Source of the DNA: Endothia cerciana
Taxonomy: Eukaryota; Ascomycota; Sordariomycetes; Diaporthales; Cryphonectriaceae
NCBI GenBank assembly: GCA_026119935.1
Contig: JALRMH010000031.1
Location: forward strand, 62,001-126,000
DNA length: 64,000 nucleotides
Direction of reading: 5' to 3'
Below are positions 37,352-47,899 of the stretch, piece after piece; position 1 is the stretch's first letter; each line of letters begins with the position of its first letter. Under the pieces are notes generated by a model, which was not told where the DNA came from, made no database searches, and saw nothing but the letters and a program-made list of their open reading frames with translations. A program made the position numbers and the translations under genes.

Positions 37352-39420
37352 TTATTTCCCGCCGGACATGGCCTCGGCCATGCGCGCGGCCTCCGCTGCG
37401 AACCTCGTCTTGCTCCGGATAACGTGGCCCCACTTGTAGAAGGCTAGCAGCGCGGGCACGAAGATGACCGACATGAAGCCCGGCACGGAGCTGGCCCAGT
37501 GAATACCGAGCTCGTTGTACATTGTTGTGGTGAAAAGCGGGAAGACCGCGGCGGCACTAGACCGAACCACGGTCGTAGCAGCCAGCGCCGAGGCAGCATA
37601 GCCGAGATAGGCGTCGACAATGTAGTTGGTCAGGCTCATATACAATAGCACCATGCCGAAGCCGATGAAGGTGCCGGCGCTGACGGAGATGAGCCAGAAG
37701 GTAGAAGGACTATTGGTCCAGGCGAACCAGAAGAGACCGACTGGCAGGCAGACAGCGCCCAGCATGGCGGGAGGGAGACGGGCCTCCGGGGGCGCCCTGC
37801 CCTGGTGCTTGTCCACGACCTTTGCGTAGCGCTTCTGGTCAAAGAGAGCGGAGTAGAAAAGTGCGATGACGATGCCCAGCGCCACGGCCAGGAATGGCAA
37901 CGAGGCCACGCCCTGGTGCCAGCCGCGGGTTTGTTGGAAGACGATAGGATAAGCAGCGAACAAAAGGAACATGGTTCCCTGAACCACGGAGAGGAATAGC
38001 GTGAGAAGCGCAACAATGGGCTCCAGGAAGAGGAGAAGGAACGGCCGAATAGCGCCGACCTTCAACTGGCTTGCGACGGTCTTCTGCTCGCCGACACCGT
38101 CAACCAGGTGGGGCTTGCCCAGGATGGCCTCCATCTTTGCCGCTCTCTGGCGAAGAAGAGCTGGAGCGTATGTCTCGGGAAAGGTGCACATCATGGCGAC
38201 CCAAGTCGGGGCAGCCAGACAGGTGATGAAGACGGCAAGGGAGCGCCAGCCAAAGGCAGAGTCGAGGAAGCCGCAGAAGATGGGCCCAAGCATCTGCCCC
38301 ATGAGGCCGGCCAGCGTGAAGAAGGCCAGGACGAAGCCTCGCTCGTTGGTTGCGAACATGTCGGCAATAACGGCTGGTGCAACGGCCTGCGTAAAAGAGC
38401 CGGCGAGGCCACCAAGGAAGCGGATGAAGATGACTAGCTCGATGGAGTGGACCAGTCCAATGATGCCTGAGAGTACCACGAATGCGGCGTATGTGTAGAG
38501 GTAGAGATGTTTCCGGCCAAAGACTTCACTCATGGGGGACAGGACTAAAGCACCAGCAGCGAAGCCAAGAACGAAGGCTGATGTGACCATGAGAGCAACG
38601 GTGCCATCGACGTCAAACTCTGTCTCTATGTCCGCATTTCCTGGATCAAAACGTTAGACATTCTATAGGTCCATAAGTATAGTGTAAATGGGAGATGAAG
38701 CTCACCTTGTGAGAATCCGGATGACGCGATTGATACCGTCCAAACAGCAAGGGCCAAGATCATCGCGTTCAACCACTTTCTGCCCTGGGCAAAACACAGA
38801 GGGTTGGCCGGGTCCTTATCCATCCACGAGACGAGATAGGGCTCGTCTTCGGTTCCCTCGCCCGGGAATGGGTAAGTCAAAACATCTGCCGTAACCAACC
38901 CACCAGCAGGATCTGCCTTCGCAAGTTGCTCCTCAGTGAGAGGATCCCTGATCTTCGGAATGGCGTACTTCTCCTCGTCCAAGCTATCACGGAACCATGA
39001 GCCCTTGGAGCCACCTGACGCGCGGGAGGCGAAGGACTGCCTCTTCTCCACATCGAAGTTGCCCTCCCAGATGGGCACCGCGTCTTCATCGCCGTCCTTG
39101 ACGATCCCACGCATCCATGTTGCCCGCTGCTGGTACCTCGACTTGCGCTTGTAGACACCCTGGCCAGCCCATTGGTCCGGCGCGGGAGGCGGCTGGGGGA
39201 GAAGGGAGTCGCCGACATAGATGCTCATGCGGGTGGCTCGCGCCTCGGAGTCGAAGGTACTGGTCCATCGCTTGGTGTTTCGCTGACCCGGCCAGGCGGG
39301 GACGGACGCTTCTTGTTCCTCCTGGAAGGGGGATGGCCACATCGTGACTCGCTTGGAAGGCATTCTGGATTGCCTGCGGAGGGTATAGGGGTACTCGGCA
39401 GCTGAAGGATGGAGAGACAT
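37352..39420 (-). CDS. MFS multidrug/polyamine-type transporter, DHA1 family (2 exons, 667 aa)
   Basis: A plasma-membrane drug:H+ antiporter of the 12-helix DHA1 type. Exon 1 is 39420-38706 and exon 2 is 38640-37352; the join QG|NADIETEF keeps frame. Signature blocks include NAMILALAVWTVSIASSGF (helix 1), GFAAGALVLSPMSEVFGRK (motif A region), FIRFLGGLAGSF (motif B/helix 4), a GQMLGPIFCGFL motif-C-like block, WRS, and FPETYAP at the end of the first half. About 210 hydrophilic residues precede helix 1, longer than in most family members, and include FDSEARATRMSIYVGDS and many Ser/Arg residues suggestive of a regulated cytosolic tail. The start at 39420 (MSLHPSAAEYP) is chosen; an in-frame ATG at 39483 would add 21 residues. 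Substrates cannot be inferred. Confidence 0.9.
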
Positions 39421-42238
39421 GTTGCTCGAAGTGTCTGTTTTTGAAGAGACAAGTGTGTTTAGAAACCCGTAGGAAAGAACCACCTGGGGGGGGGTTTTTT
39501 TTTGGTGAGTTCCTGGAAGCGGATGATGAGGGCAGCTGCGAGCCCAAGATCTAAGACCGTGCAGAAGGCAAAGGCACAGGTTGGTAAGTCAAGACTAAAA
39601 TCGGATACGTAGAAACGAATATGCCAGCATACAGCAAGAACGAAAGGAGGAGGTGAAAAGAAAAAGAAATCAACCCGACTTAGGCATACAGCATAGAGAT
39701 GCAGCCAAGGGATAACGTAAAGAAATACGAAGCTGTTCAAGCGAATTTTGAACGAGATTCGCCGCTTTGATGTTGACAGCAGATTGGCAGCGGATATATC
39801 CAGAATTGCTCTATACTCAGCGTGCGGGTCCCTCGCCGCGCGGTGCCTCTAGGGATGTGGCAGAGATATTGTGGTGGATACAACTCCCATACAATGACGG
39901 CCCCAGTGGATCAGATCTGCTACCAGGCCATGCATGCTCCGTGACCCACTCGAGATATTCTGTACCTCAAGAGGCAAGACAGGATCGCGATGCCGCCCAC
40001 TTACCGCGAGTGGACTCCGCGCGGTTCTGGCCGAATTCCAGACGGCCCCACATAGGGCAACCATATTGTACTATTGGCCGGCGTGGGGGGCTTATTCGAC
40101 CCTCGTCAGCCTTTTTTTGGTGGTGGTATTTTTTGGGGGGGGGGAGAGGGCCATTGCGGCTCAACCTTGGGTGGAAACGTAGCAGTACAGATGGGCGGCT
40201 GGGATGCTGCATGATGGATCGTGCAGATCCCGCGGCCATACACTGACTCAAAACCTGGTATGGTTCACGTATACCTCGTCCCCGGGGCGGATCCTCGTCT
40301 GATGTCGATAATACCATAGTACATAGTACTAAAGGGATGACAGAATAGGGAAAAGTTCGGCCGTACAGGCTGGCGTAACCGTTGAAACGAACCGCCAATC
40401 TTGAGGAGCTGATAAGGACCATGGCTGATGAACCGAGGCAGGTAAGATGTCAGTATGAACATACGGAGAGGTGGTTTCATGTCCGACGCGTGGGCATGTC
40501 TCGATAAGGTGGGAACCTGCAGGTGATAATGGCGGGAATCGAGGCTCTATCTTGTCAGCCCTGTACATAGTAAGGCGCTAAGGTTTGGTTGCCTGCAGAA
40601 TTCTCCGGTCAAATATTGCAACTAGCAAGGTCTGCTGCGGCGATGCCCGTGTATAGCCCCATGGATGTTGACGACGTTGGGGCTTGGACCTTGGACGTTT
40701 GTTAAAGTGATACGCGGGTGGATCTACGAAACGCCCAGCATTGGTGTCAGAACCACCAGGGTCGATGTGCGTGTGCGAGGCCCAGCAGGCTGTTTCTGTC
40801 TTGGACACAACGCTTCCTATTCGGCGAGGTTGGCGCTTGGGTGGGCCGCGGGGAAGCAATCTAGATCCACTCTGACCAGCATCTGCGGGTCTGACGTTTG
40901 GGATTGACCCTTGATGGGACTGTCTCCAAGCGAGGGCCTGGACAGCACCCAGGCGGCAGCGCATTGATAAAGGCATCGAGCGCCCCGTCTAAAAATTGTC
41001 TGCGTTTTCACTTGCTCGATGTTTCTGCGGCTGTTTCTTTCAACACGTCTCTCAGTTACACAGCTTGGGTTCTTCGAAACAGGGGCCAGCATGGTCAAAG
41101 CCGCAGTGAGCTTTCCAAAACAGCTGTAGCTAAGGGAGAGGAGACCCTCCATTCACGTCCAGAGGAGCGAGGCGGACTGGATCCCGACTCCTGTTTCCGC
41201 CCACCACCTCGCTTGATACTGTCTGACGCGACGACGACGACGACGACGACGACGACGGGTCCTTAGACGCCAAGGCCGACCTTGCAAACGGGAGATCGCC
41301 AAGCCCGACCTCGCTCCTTTGTATGGAACCACCGAGACGAGACTGGTGGCCTCCTGGGTCATCTCCGCCCGGCTGATGGAGCGCGAAGACGACTCTAAAC
41401 TCATGATGGAATTCTCCGGCAAGGCAGGTCAAGCTCAGCGGCGAGGTGTAGTACAGTCCGCGTGTATTCGTTATGAAGACAGCCGGTTCCCAGCAGAGTA
41501 TCCAATGTCGCGTAGGGCCAAGTCGAGGCTGACTAGGTGATATGCTTGCTGTCGCGGCTGTATTAGCCTCGCGGCGGAAAAGCCCGCCTCTGTTGCAACA
41601 GGCGAACAAAGGTCCTTCGTCGTGAGCGCATCTTTACAGGGGAGCGTCAAAAGGCAGTGATGAACCACATTCTCCCTGTCTTCTTTCCTTTTATTTCCTT
41701 TAATTTTCTCTCGTCTTCTTTGTCTTTCTGATGCCGACTCTCACGGCCACAATGAAGCAGTCTTCCCCTCATCCAGATTGTTTACCTGGCCTTCATCCCG
41801 TCCGTGTTGCACTGGTGTTGGCCGCACGTCACACAGCCTTGTGCAAAGCATATAATAAATTTGGTATTGAGGACTTCAACCAATCAAGTACCTCAACGAT
41901 GGGGCAATACAGAGGGTAGATGCCGCGCGCCCCCCATAGTGTCTCAAGGGAGAGAAAATAATGGGCACTTCATAAGCCGCAGGGTAATTTGCGTGAAGCA
42001 CACAACGGTTTGGTGCGCAAGTATCATGTTCCCTCACACTGTTTCAATCAGCGTCGCCGCCTGTCACAGTTTGTGCGATACTCGCGAACGTTCTAGACGT
42101 CATCCCAATGAGAGAAAGCAGTTGCGTCACCAGTTAGCCGCGAGGCCGAGTTTTCCAATAGTCATTCTCCGTCATGTCGGAACTCTTCTTTGCACTATAG
42201 TGGCCGGCATCGTAATTACACCATCATAGGCGTCGGTA
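39421..42238. other. 2.8 kb spacer
   Basis: Contains the promoter side of the MFS gene (poly-G/poly-T junction at 39487-39502, pyrimidine-rich DNA after it), a G10 run at 40135-40144, a (CGA)n microsatellite and AT-rich inverted-repeat words at 40310-40330. No gene is recognised. Confidence 0.55.
41230..41258. repeat. (CGA)n trinucleotide repeat
   Basis: Nine to ten tandem CGA units, not inside a recognised coding exon. Confidence 0.9.
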
Positions 42239-42756
42239 TCAGTAGTCCGAGATGCCCTCCAGGTTCTCCCTTACAGACTGCTCCAGAGTCCTGTATCCAT
42301 CCTGCCCATACCACTTTTTGAGCAGTCTCGCGCCAGGCTAATGTGGAATCTTCAATCTTGCTGAGATCATGGAGCTCCTCTGGATCGGCCTGCATCTTGG
42401 AGTGATCCGCATCTGGCTTGACCTTCTTCATGACCTCGATCACGTCGTTCACATTGAAAGGTCTGGCGAAGGCGGAGATGCGCTCGTTCTTCAATGACCC
42501 GTCGAGTACTGCTCCGCACAAGTGCAGCCGGGCGTCGTCCATCATGTCAATGTGGTATTCTGTAAGCGAGCGTGTGAGTACGTGTCCAAATCTCTTCGCA
42601 GCCCTCGGTCAGAACGTACGTAGGCTCTCTGGCCACGGCCCGCAGGAAGTTCTCCGTGCCCGCGACCACGGAGTTGATAACCTTCGCTGAGGTTCTCAAG
42701 GATTCAAGAAACAACTTTGAGCTGAATATAGTGTCACCCAGATGCAGCGTAGGCAA
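42239..42756 (-). pseudogene. Relic of an NAD(P)-dependent epimerase/dehydratase-type reductase (SDR)
   Basis: Reading the minus strand, VVAGTENFLRAVAREPT matches the middle of the dihydroflavonol-reductase-like SDR family. After a gap come YHIDMMDDARLHL and ERISAFARPFNVNDVIEVMKK, which match its C-terminal third. The last block (KKWYGQDGYRTLEQSVRENL, stop at 42239-42241) is in a different frame from the preceding one, so a frameshift lies near 42340. The N-terminal Rossmann GxxGxxA region and the catalytic YxxxK segment are absent. The gene is therefore truncated, internally deleted and frameshifted. It stops just 14 bp from a tRNA gene on the other strand. Confidence 0.8.
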
Positions 42757-42770
42757 TCAAATCGAGAAAT

Positions 42771-42927
42771 CCCTTGATAGCTCAGTGTGAGTACAACCCT
42801 TCGCGGTCATGAGATTTCCAGTCGAAATTTCCATACTAACCCGTTCAAAATAGTGGCAGAGCGATGGACTGTAATTTGTAAAATATGAGCCATCCACAGG
42901 TCGCCGGTTCAAATCCGGCTCGAGGGA
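42771..42927 (+). tRNA. tRNA-Tyr (anticodon GUA) with two introns
   Basis: Mature parts fold as a standard cloverleaf. The acceptor CCCTTGA (42771-42777) pairs with TCGAGGG (42920-42926), with discriminator A at 42927. The D-stem is GCTC/GAGC, and the anticodon loop CTGTAA carries GTA (42871-42873). The variable loop is AGGTC, and the T-arm GCCGG/CCGGC surrounds TTCAAAT. The expected Tyr intron follows A37 (42875-42891, 17 nt). It contains TAT able to pair with the anticodon and a G three bases from its end that can pair with C32, as the tRNA endonuclease requires. A second, 67-nt insert interrupts the D-loop at 42787-42853. One stem mismatch (A27-C43) is present. Box B is intact and a T7 terminator follows. 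Confidence 0.88.
42787..42853 (+). other. Spliceosomal-type intron inside the tRNA-Tyr D-loop
   Basis: The 67-nt insert starts GTGAGT, has a perfect TACTAAC branch site at 42834-42840 (branch A 14 nt from the end) and ends AAAATAG. These are the signals and length of mRNA introns in this window. Exact removal joins AGCTCAGT to TGGCAGAGC, a canonical tRNA D-arm. The insert splits the 3' end of box A. AGTG occurs at both borders (42784-42787 and 42852-42855), so a 4-bp target duplication is also possible. Confidence 0.75.
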
Positions 42928-42928
42928 A

Positions 42929-42935
42929 TTTTTTT
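42929..42935 (+). terminator. RNA polymerase III terminator of tRNA-Tyr
   Basis: A run of seven T begins two bases after the discriminator base, the normal pol III stop. Confidence 0.85.
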
Positions 42936-44925
42936 CCATTTTCCGGCGCGCCCATCACTCCTCTACCCTCCTGCATTATTGCACAGATTCTTTCCTCTTG
43001 AGACTGCAGTCCCTTTTTTCCTTTTTCTCGTTGCCTGCTTTTGGTTGATGATAATGGAAATACGGAGCATAAGAGACGGGATTACGGTGGACCTCGAAAC
43101 GGGAAATAGGAAAACGGGACGCCCAAGAAATCGGAAGTCGGCTCGCTAACAGCTTGGCAACTTTCGTACTTGTCTAAATATGCCACAAATGTACCTCGAT
43201 GCCTGGGTTGCCCGAAAATGTGAGGTGTGGTCGATCGGGCAGTTCCTGGGTGCTGAGGTTGCGTCGGAGGATCAGCGGCAGCGGTCAAAATCGGGTTTTG
43301 CAAGCGCCCGGGCAGAAGTAGCCACGTAAGCTTGCGGTTGATTTAATACCTAAATCTGCCTACCGGATGACCTGTCTTGTCGTATAGATCATAATGCGAG
43401 TCGCAGTGCAACTGTGATTGGGACAAGAGGTTTTCCACAATGTTCAAAATCGCAAGGACCGAATGATGGCGATTACACATTGACATTGGCTAACAAGAGG
43501 GAGTAGGCTGTTGCAAGAATCACGGCTACACAGAGTCTCGTGACGTTCTGAATAAGTTTCTGTCTATGTTCCCGCCTAAGAGAGGGTGGCCAGTGACCTC
43601 TATTACTACCTTGGGAGTAGACAGTGCAGCGGTCAACGAGGGATGAGTGACATTGCCTCAGAATAGGGTCGACCAGGCCCCCAGCACTTGGCACCGCGAT
43701 CAGGTGGTAGCCATACATGTTTAATGCGATCAGGAGAGACGAGGAGAATGGCGAGCTGACGGCTGCGGTGACGATGAATTTCCCAGCTGGACGTTTAGAT
43801 GGCGACATCCCCTGCGCCATCACATTTGCAATCCTGGATCAACACGTGGAATACTTACACTTAGAGCGGGAGGGGAGCAGACGAGTTATGTATTACGATG
43901 ACAATGCGGGAAAGGCAAAAAATTGGGCCTGATTTCACCCTGAACTGTTATACAACCAATGCTATCCCTGAGTTCTTTGGCCCGTTCATTACTGCAGGAA
44001 ACTTGGCATCTCCTCGTCGCTTTTTCTTTATTTAGTAAAAAAAACAGGGGTTTTAAATATATTAGTTGCTTAGTTAGCTGATTATAAACCAATGCGTCAC
44101 TCGGGTCTTTATATAATAAATAAGCTTATAGCTTTTATTTACTTTCTTTTATACGAATACTATTTAAAAAGCTTCTGTTAAAACTCAGAACAGCATACTC
44201 GACCGTCTCTAATAGATCCCTCTTTACGTCTCTGCTACAGAGCAAAGTCCTTAGGCCGGTGACCCTTTGGGATACCTTGGCGGGAAGATAAAAGTTGCAA
44301 AGAAATTCCGCAGCGAGGAGGGAAGCGAGGTGCCATACAGCTCCACTGACTTTATTCGCAAGTCCATTATGCCCTTCCAGATTTCGTGAGCCGGGTGATG
44401 TATCACTGAAGTCACTGAGGTTCTCTGACTTCTCAATGCTGTTGTGCTAGCATGATTCCCATCTGCAATGGTGGCCGGTGGGTTGATTATAGTGCTTACG
44501 CTGTCTTGCATACTGTAGCGCTATTAACTAGCTCTTTTCATGCAACCATCGATCAGAAGCATGCTCTACAACAAAGAAGACTGGTTTCGCCCGTGTCTGT
44601 CACAGTTTAGCATTAAGAAACGTGCTTCTTTGCGGGCCATCCTGGAAAGCAGATGGCCCTTCTTATTACCAGTCACTGGGCTTACTGTTCTTTGGGGTTT
44701 AGACCGATGATGTTTACATTTGTTTGAGAGCTTTTTGTAAGGGGTCTAAGACTGCGATATAACTCACCTTCTTCCCCAACCATTCTTCATTTCCTAGTCC
44801 TTACCAGCATTGCTGTTTACCAGTGAGCCAAAGCTAATGAGTTTCTGACCCTGTCTGGAGTAGATAATTATGCTGTCAACTAAAGAGAAAGATTCTATTC
44901 ATGCTCATTCTGCTCATTGCTGCCC
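42936..44925. other. Spacer, partly AT-rich
   Basis: About 2 kb. The 44030-44200 part is strongly AT-rich. Short open frames at 43717-43932 (+) and 44251-44511 (-) have no recognisable homology. No RNA gene was found. Confidence 0.5.
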
Positions 44926-47139
44926 TTACTGCCGAACTTTATTCAAAGAGGCCTGCCCTACTTGGCGAAGTTGATACTGGCCATCTTTCTCCAGCAATTT
45001 TACAAAAATCCCACTGGAAAACCGCAGCATGCCCTTTACCGAGCCATCATAGACCGGCGCCCCGCCCGGTTTCCCAACGCTCATCAAGCCCTCGTCCACC
45101 CAATCCTTCCCAGCCGGCCCAGAAAATAGCACAGCCAGGGGGAATGTTTTCCACACGGGCACTGCCCGTCCTACCGTAGTGGTTATAACAGTCGACACGA
45201 AAAGCACGAGAGCCAGCCCAGACAAGGCCGCCGGCAGGGCGATCCACGCCCAATTGACCTGCACGCAGATGGCGTAATGGAGCACGTCACCCTCGGCACG
45301 CCGGCTGTAGCCTGGCGCGCCGTTCTCCCGCGCCCAGAGCGTGAGTGCCTGCGCAAGGTTCTGGAACGTCGCGTTTATCGAGTCCATGGAGACATTCCCG
45401 GAGTCGTATAGGTGGAGGAGCTGCTGTGTCCCGTCGAAGGTGTATTCAAACGCGGAGCTTCCTTCGCGGTCGAGGCTGCGGGTCACGGGGCCGACGAGGA
45501 GCGGCGAGAGCAGATCGTCCCAAAGGTGCAAGAGGAAATAAGTGTCCAGGAGATAGAGGCAACCTCGCCCCAGCAGGGACTGCGGGAATTGCGAAGAGGG
45601 GGTCACGTCGGTGGTGGATGGGTTAAAGGTGATGTTGTAGGGAAGCCAGCGGCTGGCCTCTTCGATATCGTAACCAGCCTGTGCGAGGCTTTGGCGGTCG
45701 TCGTCGGTGACGCACTGCATGTCAAGAAGACCGAAAAGTTGCTTATCGACGTCTATACCATTTTTGACGCTGCCTGGCTCTCCAAAGCCCCAAACCTGAT
45801 CTATACTTGACTGCTCCACGGTGACCTCATTGATACGACCAGCGTTAATGGAGCACGAATAGGTCCGAACGCAGGGCTGCAAGGTACACTCCGCGGCGCC
45901 ATAGCCTCTGCAGCGCCATGTGTCATTCGTCGTAGAGTTGTCACAGCCCGATAAGGGCGAAAGCCCGTTAGTCGGGTCTGTTCTGAATATAGCTGAATCC
46001 GAGTATCCCAGGATCGCGCCGAACTTCTCACCTTGTAGGATCTGAGTCGAGACGTTGAAGGACAACACAGTCGCATACTGCTCCTCGGCCTGGACGGAGA
46101 AAACTTTCGGAGTCCGGCCATTTGGTTCTGTCCAATTCTCAGTTTGATAGTAAAAGTTGAGATCGAACGGCGGTGAAGCCGTAGTCAGGTTCCATAAGAC
46201 TGTGAGTTCGTCACGGCCTGTCGCAGTGCAAGGCCCGGCCGTAGAAGTGACATTGCCATCAGTACTGAACCAATCAACGACGCAGTCTTGATCGATTGCA
46301 ATCTCAGCCGTTTTTTCAAGACACTGGCTGCAGAAAGAAACGCTGCTGTAGGTACTATCGAAGGTACAGTTGCCCGTCGAGCAGTCGAAATCGGTCAGGT
46401 TCTGCATCACATAGAGACCAGCCAAGATAGACTCCTCTAAGCTTCCGGGCAGGTCTTCATTTTCGATATAATTCGTCCGCGGTACGGATGCTGGCACGTC
46501 TTTCGGGAGGACTTGACTGCAGTCAACTGATTGGACAAGCTGTTGGACGAACGGGTCGATCGCAAACGCGATGATGGTGATTATAGCGCCGAGCGCAGCC
46601 AAGGGTTGTTGCAGGTGGTAATTCCATAGCCACGAGATGGACCCCAGAGTCCCGGTGGCCGCCTCATGGAACGAAACGAAGTCTCGAACTGGCCGCGTCT
46701 CGAGATACCAGCTCCATTGAGCTTGTCCGATGCAGGAACTGACGAGGAACGCTATGCATGCTTTGAGGACCATCGAGTATGCAGACAACAAAGCGTTGAT
46801 TGTGGTCGAGAATGGCCACTGAGGTAATGGCTGTCCCGCGTGGGGATATAGAGTCGCTGGCACGGCAGCTATGGCAATGAGGAGCAAGGCCGCACTCCCA
46901 ATCTCCCACCTCCACGATTGCATTACCTCCTTCAATGCTCCTCGCTTGGGTTCGATCGGCTTTTGGGGCTGTTGCGTGGCTTGCAGTGTGCCGACATTGG
47001 AGACAGAACTGGTCCGGTCGTCGTTCGGTCCCTGGACGGAGTTCGTGGACGCGCTTGATGGCCGAGGCAATGAGACTGGCCTAAGAGAAAAGACCGGTGA
47101 TATTGAATTGATGCCGTTGGTATGGGGTGAGCCATCCAT
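44926..47139 (-). CDS. DUF3176 family membrane protein (single exon, 737 aa)
   Basis: An intact, intronless gene of a large Pezizomycotina-specific family with no known function. Residues about 75-195 form the DUF3176 block: WRWEIGSAALLLIAI begins helix 1, PQWPFSTTINALLSAYS follows, then helix 2 (KACIAFLVSSCIGQAQWSW) and helix 3 (PLAALGAIITIIAFAIDPF). A long extracytoplasmic region (about 200-640) carries paired Cys residues and N-glycosylation sites (NLT, NCT, NVT, NTT). The C-terminal helix (about 650-680, ALPAALSGLALVLFVSTVI) anchors the other end. The N-terminal 70 residues are Ser/Pro-rich and cytosolic. Length and order match intact family members, in contrast to the broken genes on both sides. 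Confidence 0.9.
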   Translation of the reverse strand: MDGSPHTNGINSISPVFSLRPVSLPRPSSASTNSVQGPNDDRTSSVSNVGTLQATQQPQKPIEPKRGALKEVMQSWRWEIGSAALLLIAIAAVPATLYPHAGQPLPQWPFSTTINALLSAYSMVLKACIAFLVSSCIGQAQWSWYLETRPVRDFVSFHEAATGTLGSISWLWNYHLQQPLAALGAIITIIAFAIDPFVQQLVQSVDCSQVLPKDVPASVPRTNYIENEDLPGSLEESILAGLYVMQNLTDFDCSTGNCTFDSTYSSVSFCSQCLEKTAEIAIDQDCVVDWFSTDGNVTSTAGPCTATGRDELTVLWNLTTASPPFDLNFYYQTENWTEPNGRTPKVFSVQAEEQYATVLSFNVSTQILQGEKFGAILGYSDSAIFRTDPTNGLSPLSGCDNSTTNDTWRCRGYGAAECTLQPCVRTYSCSINAGRINEVTVEQSSIDQVWGFGEPGSVKNGIDVDKQLFGLLDMQCVTDDDRQSLAQAGYDIEEASRWLPYNITFNPSTTDVTPSSQFPQSLLGRGCLYLLDTYFLLHLWDDLLSPLLVGPVTRSLDREGSSAFEYTFDGTQQLLHLYDSGNVSMDSINATFQNLAQALTLWARENGAPGYSRRAEGDVLHYAICVQVNWAWIALPAALSGLALVLFVSTVITTTVGRAVPVWKTFPLAVLFSGPAGKDWVDEGLMSVGKPGGAPVYDGSVKGMLRFSSGIFVKLLEKDGQYQLRQVGQASLNKVRQ

Positions 47140-47899
47140 AGTGTGGGGACCAGGACGAACAGAGCCAACATGCTCTATTTCCTGCAGGAAAGAATCCGAG
47201 TGCGAGCAGCCTGGGTTGGCGATGAAAGGCCTTTATGAATCGCTTGTGGGTTTTCGAAAAGGCATCGCCCGGGGGGAGGGGGGCGGCTCTAATGGTGCAA
47301 GAAACCCGGAACCAATAGCTACCTGTTGCACTGCAGCACCTGAACTTTCAGCTTGTTACCTCGCCTATCTTCACGAGGCGTATTTATTCCGATATGCTGG
47401 GCCCCGACCGACACTTTGGGGGCCATGTCTTATTCAAGATCCTAATGTGTTCCAATGTGAAGAGCTGACTGGACAAATTGCAAACGTAATTATAGACTGC
47501 GGTTTCAAATGAGACCTATGCCTTTCTCTGCCACTGCGGCTGCTGCGCCTGGGTGCAAACTTTTTGTCTGGCGGCAGCGAGCGTGTCTGCCCAATCATCC
47601 ATCTCTCTCGTATTCCTCGTTTATATTTGTAGTAGTTACCTTTATGCATGAACGAGGCCCCGGAGTACCGGATAGGGAATATTTGAGTATGGCCGAGACA
47701 TGATTGCGAGGACAGACGATGCAAGTGTAATTTGAGCTGACATGGTGCTACGAACACAATATCGGACATATTCACGACTTACTCAAAGAGTTGAGTCTCT
47801 GGGGCGGCTATCATGCGCCGTTACATCAGCTGCAAACACCAATGTGCTCTAAATAGTACGAATGTGCCGTGTAGTCCGAGCTCATCGCGCCGGCACTGT
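47140..47899. other. Spacer between DUF3176 gene and lipase relic
   Basis: About 0.76 kb containing the DUF3176 promoter side. An open frame at 46871-47512 (+) is a mirror of the DUF3176 gene for much of its length and is not supported. Confidence 0.5.
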
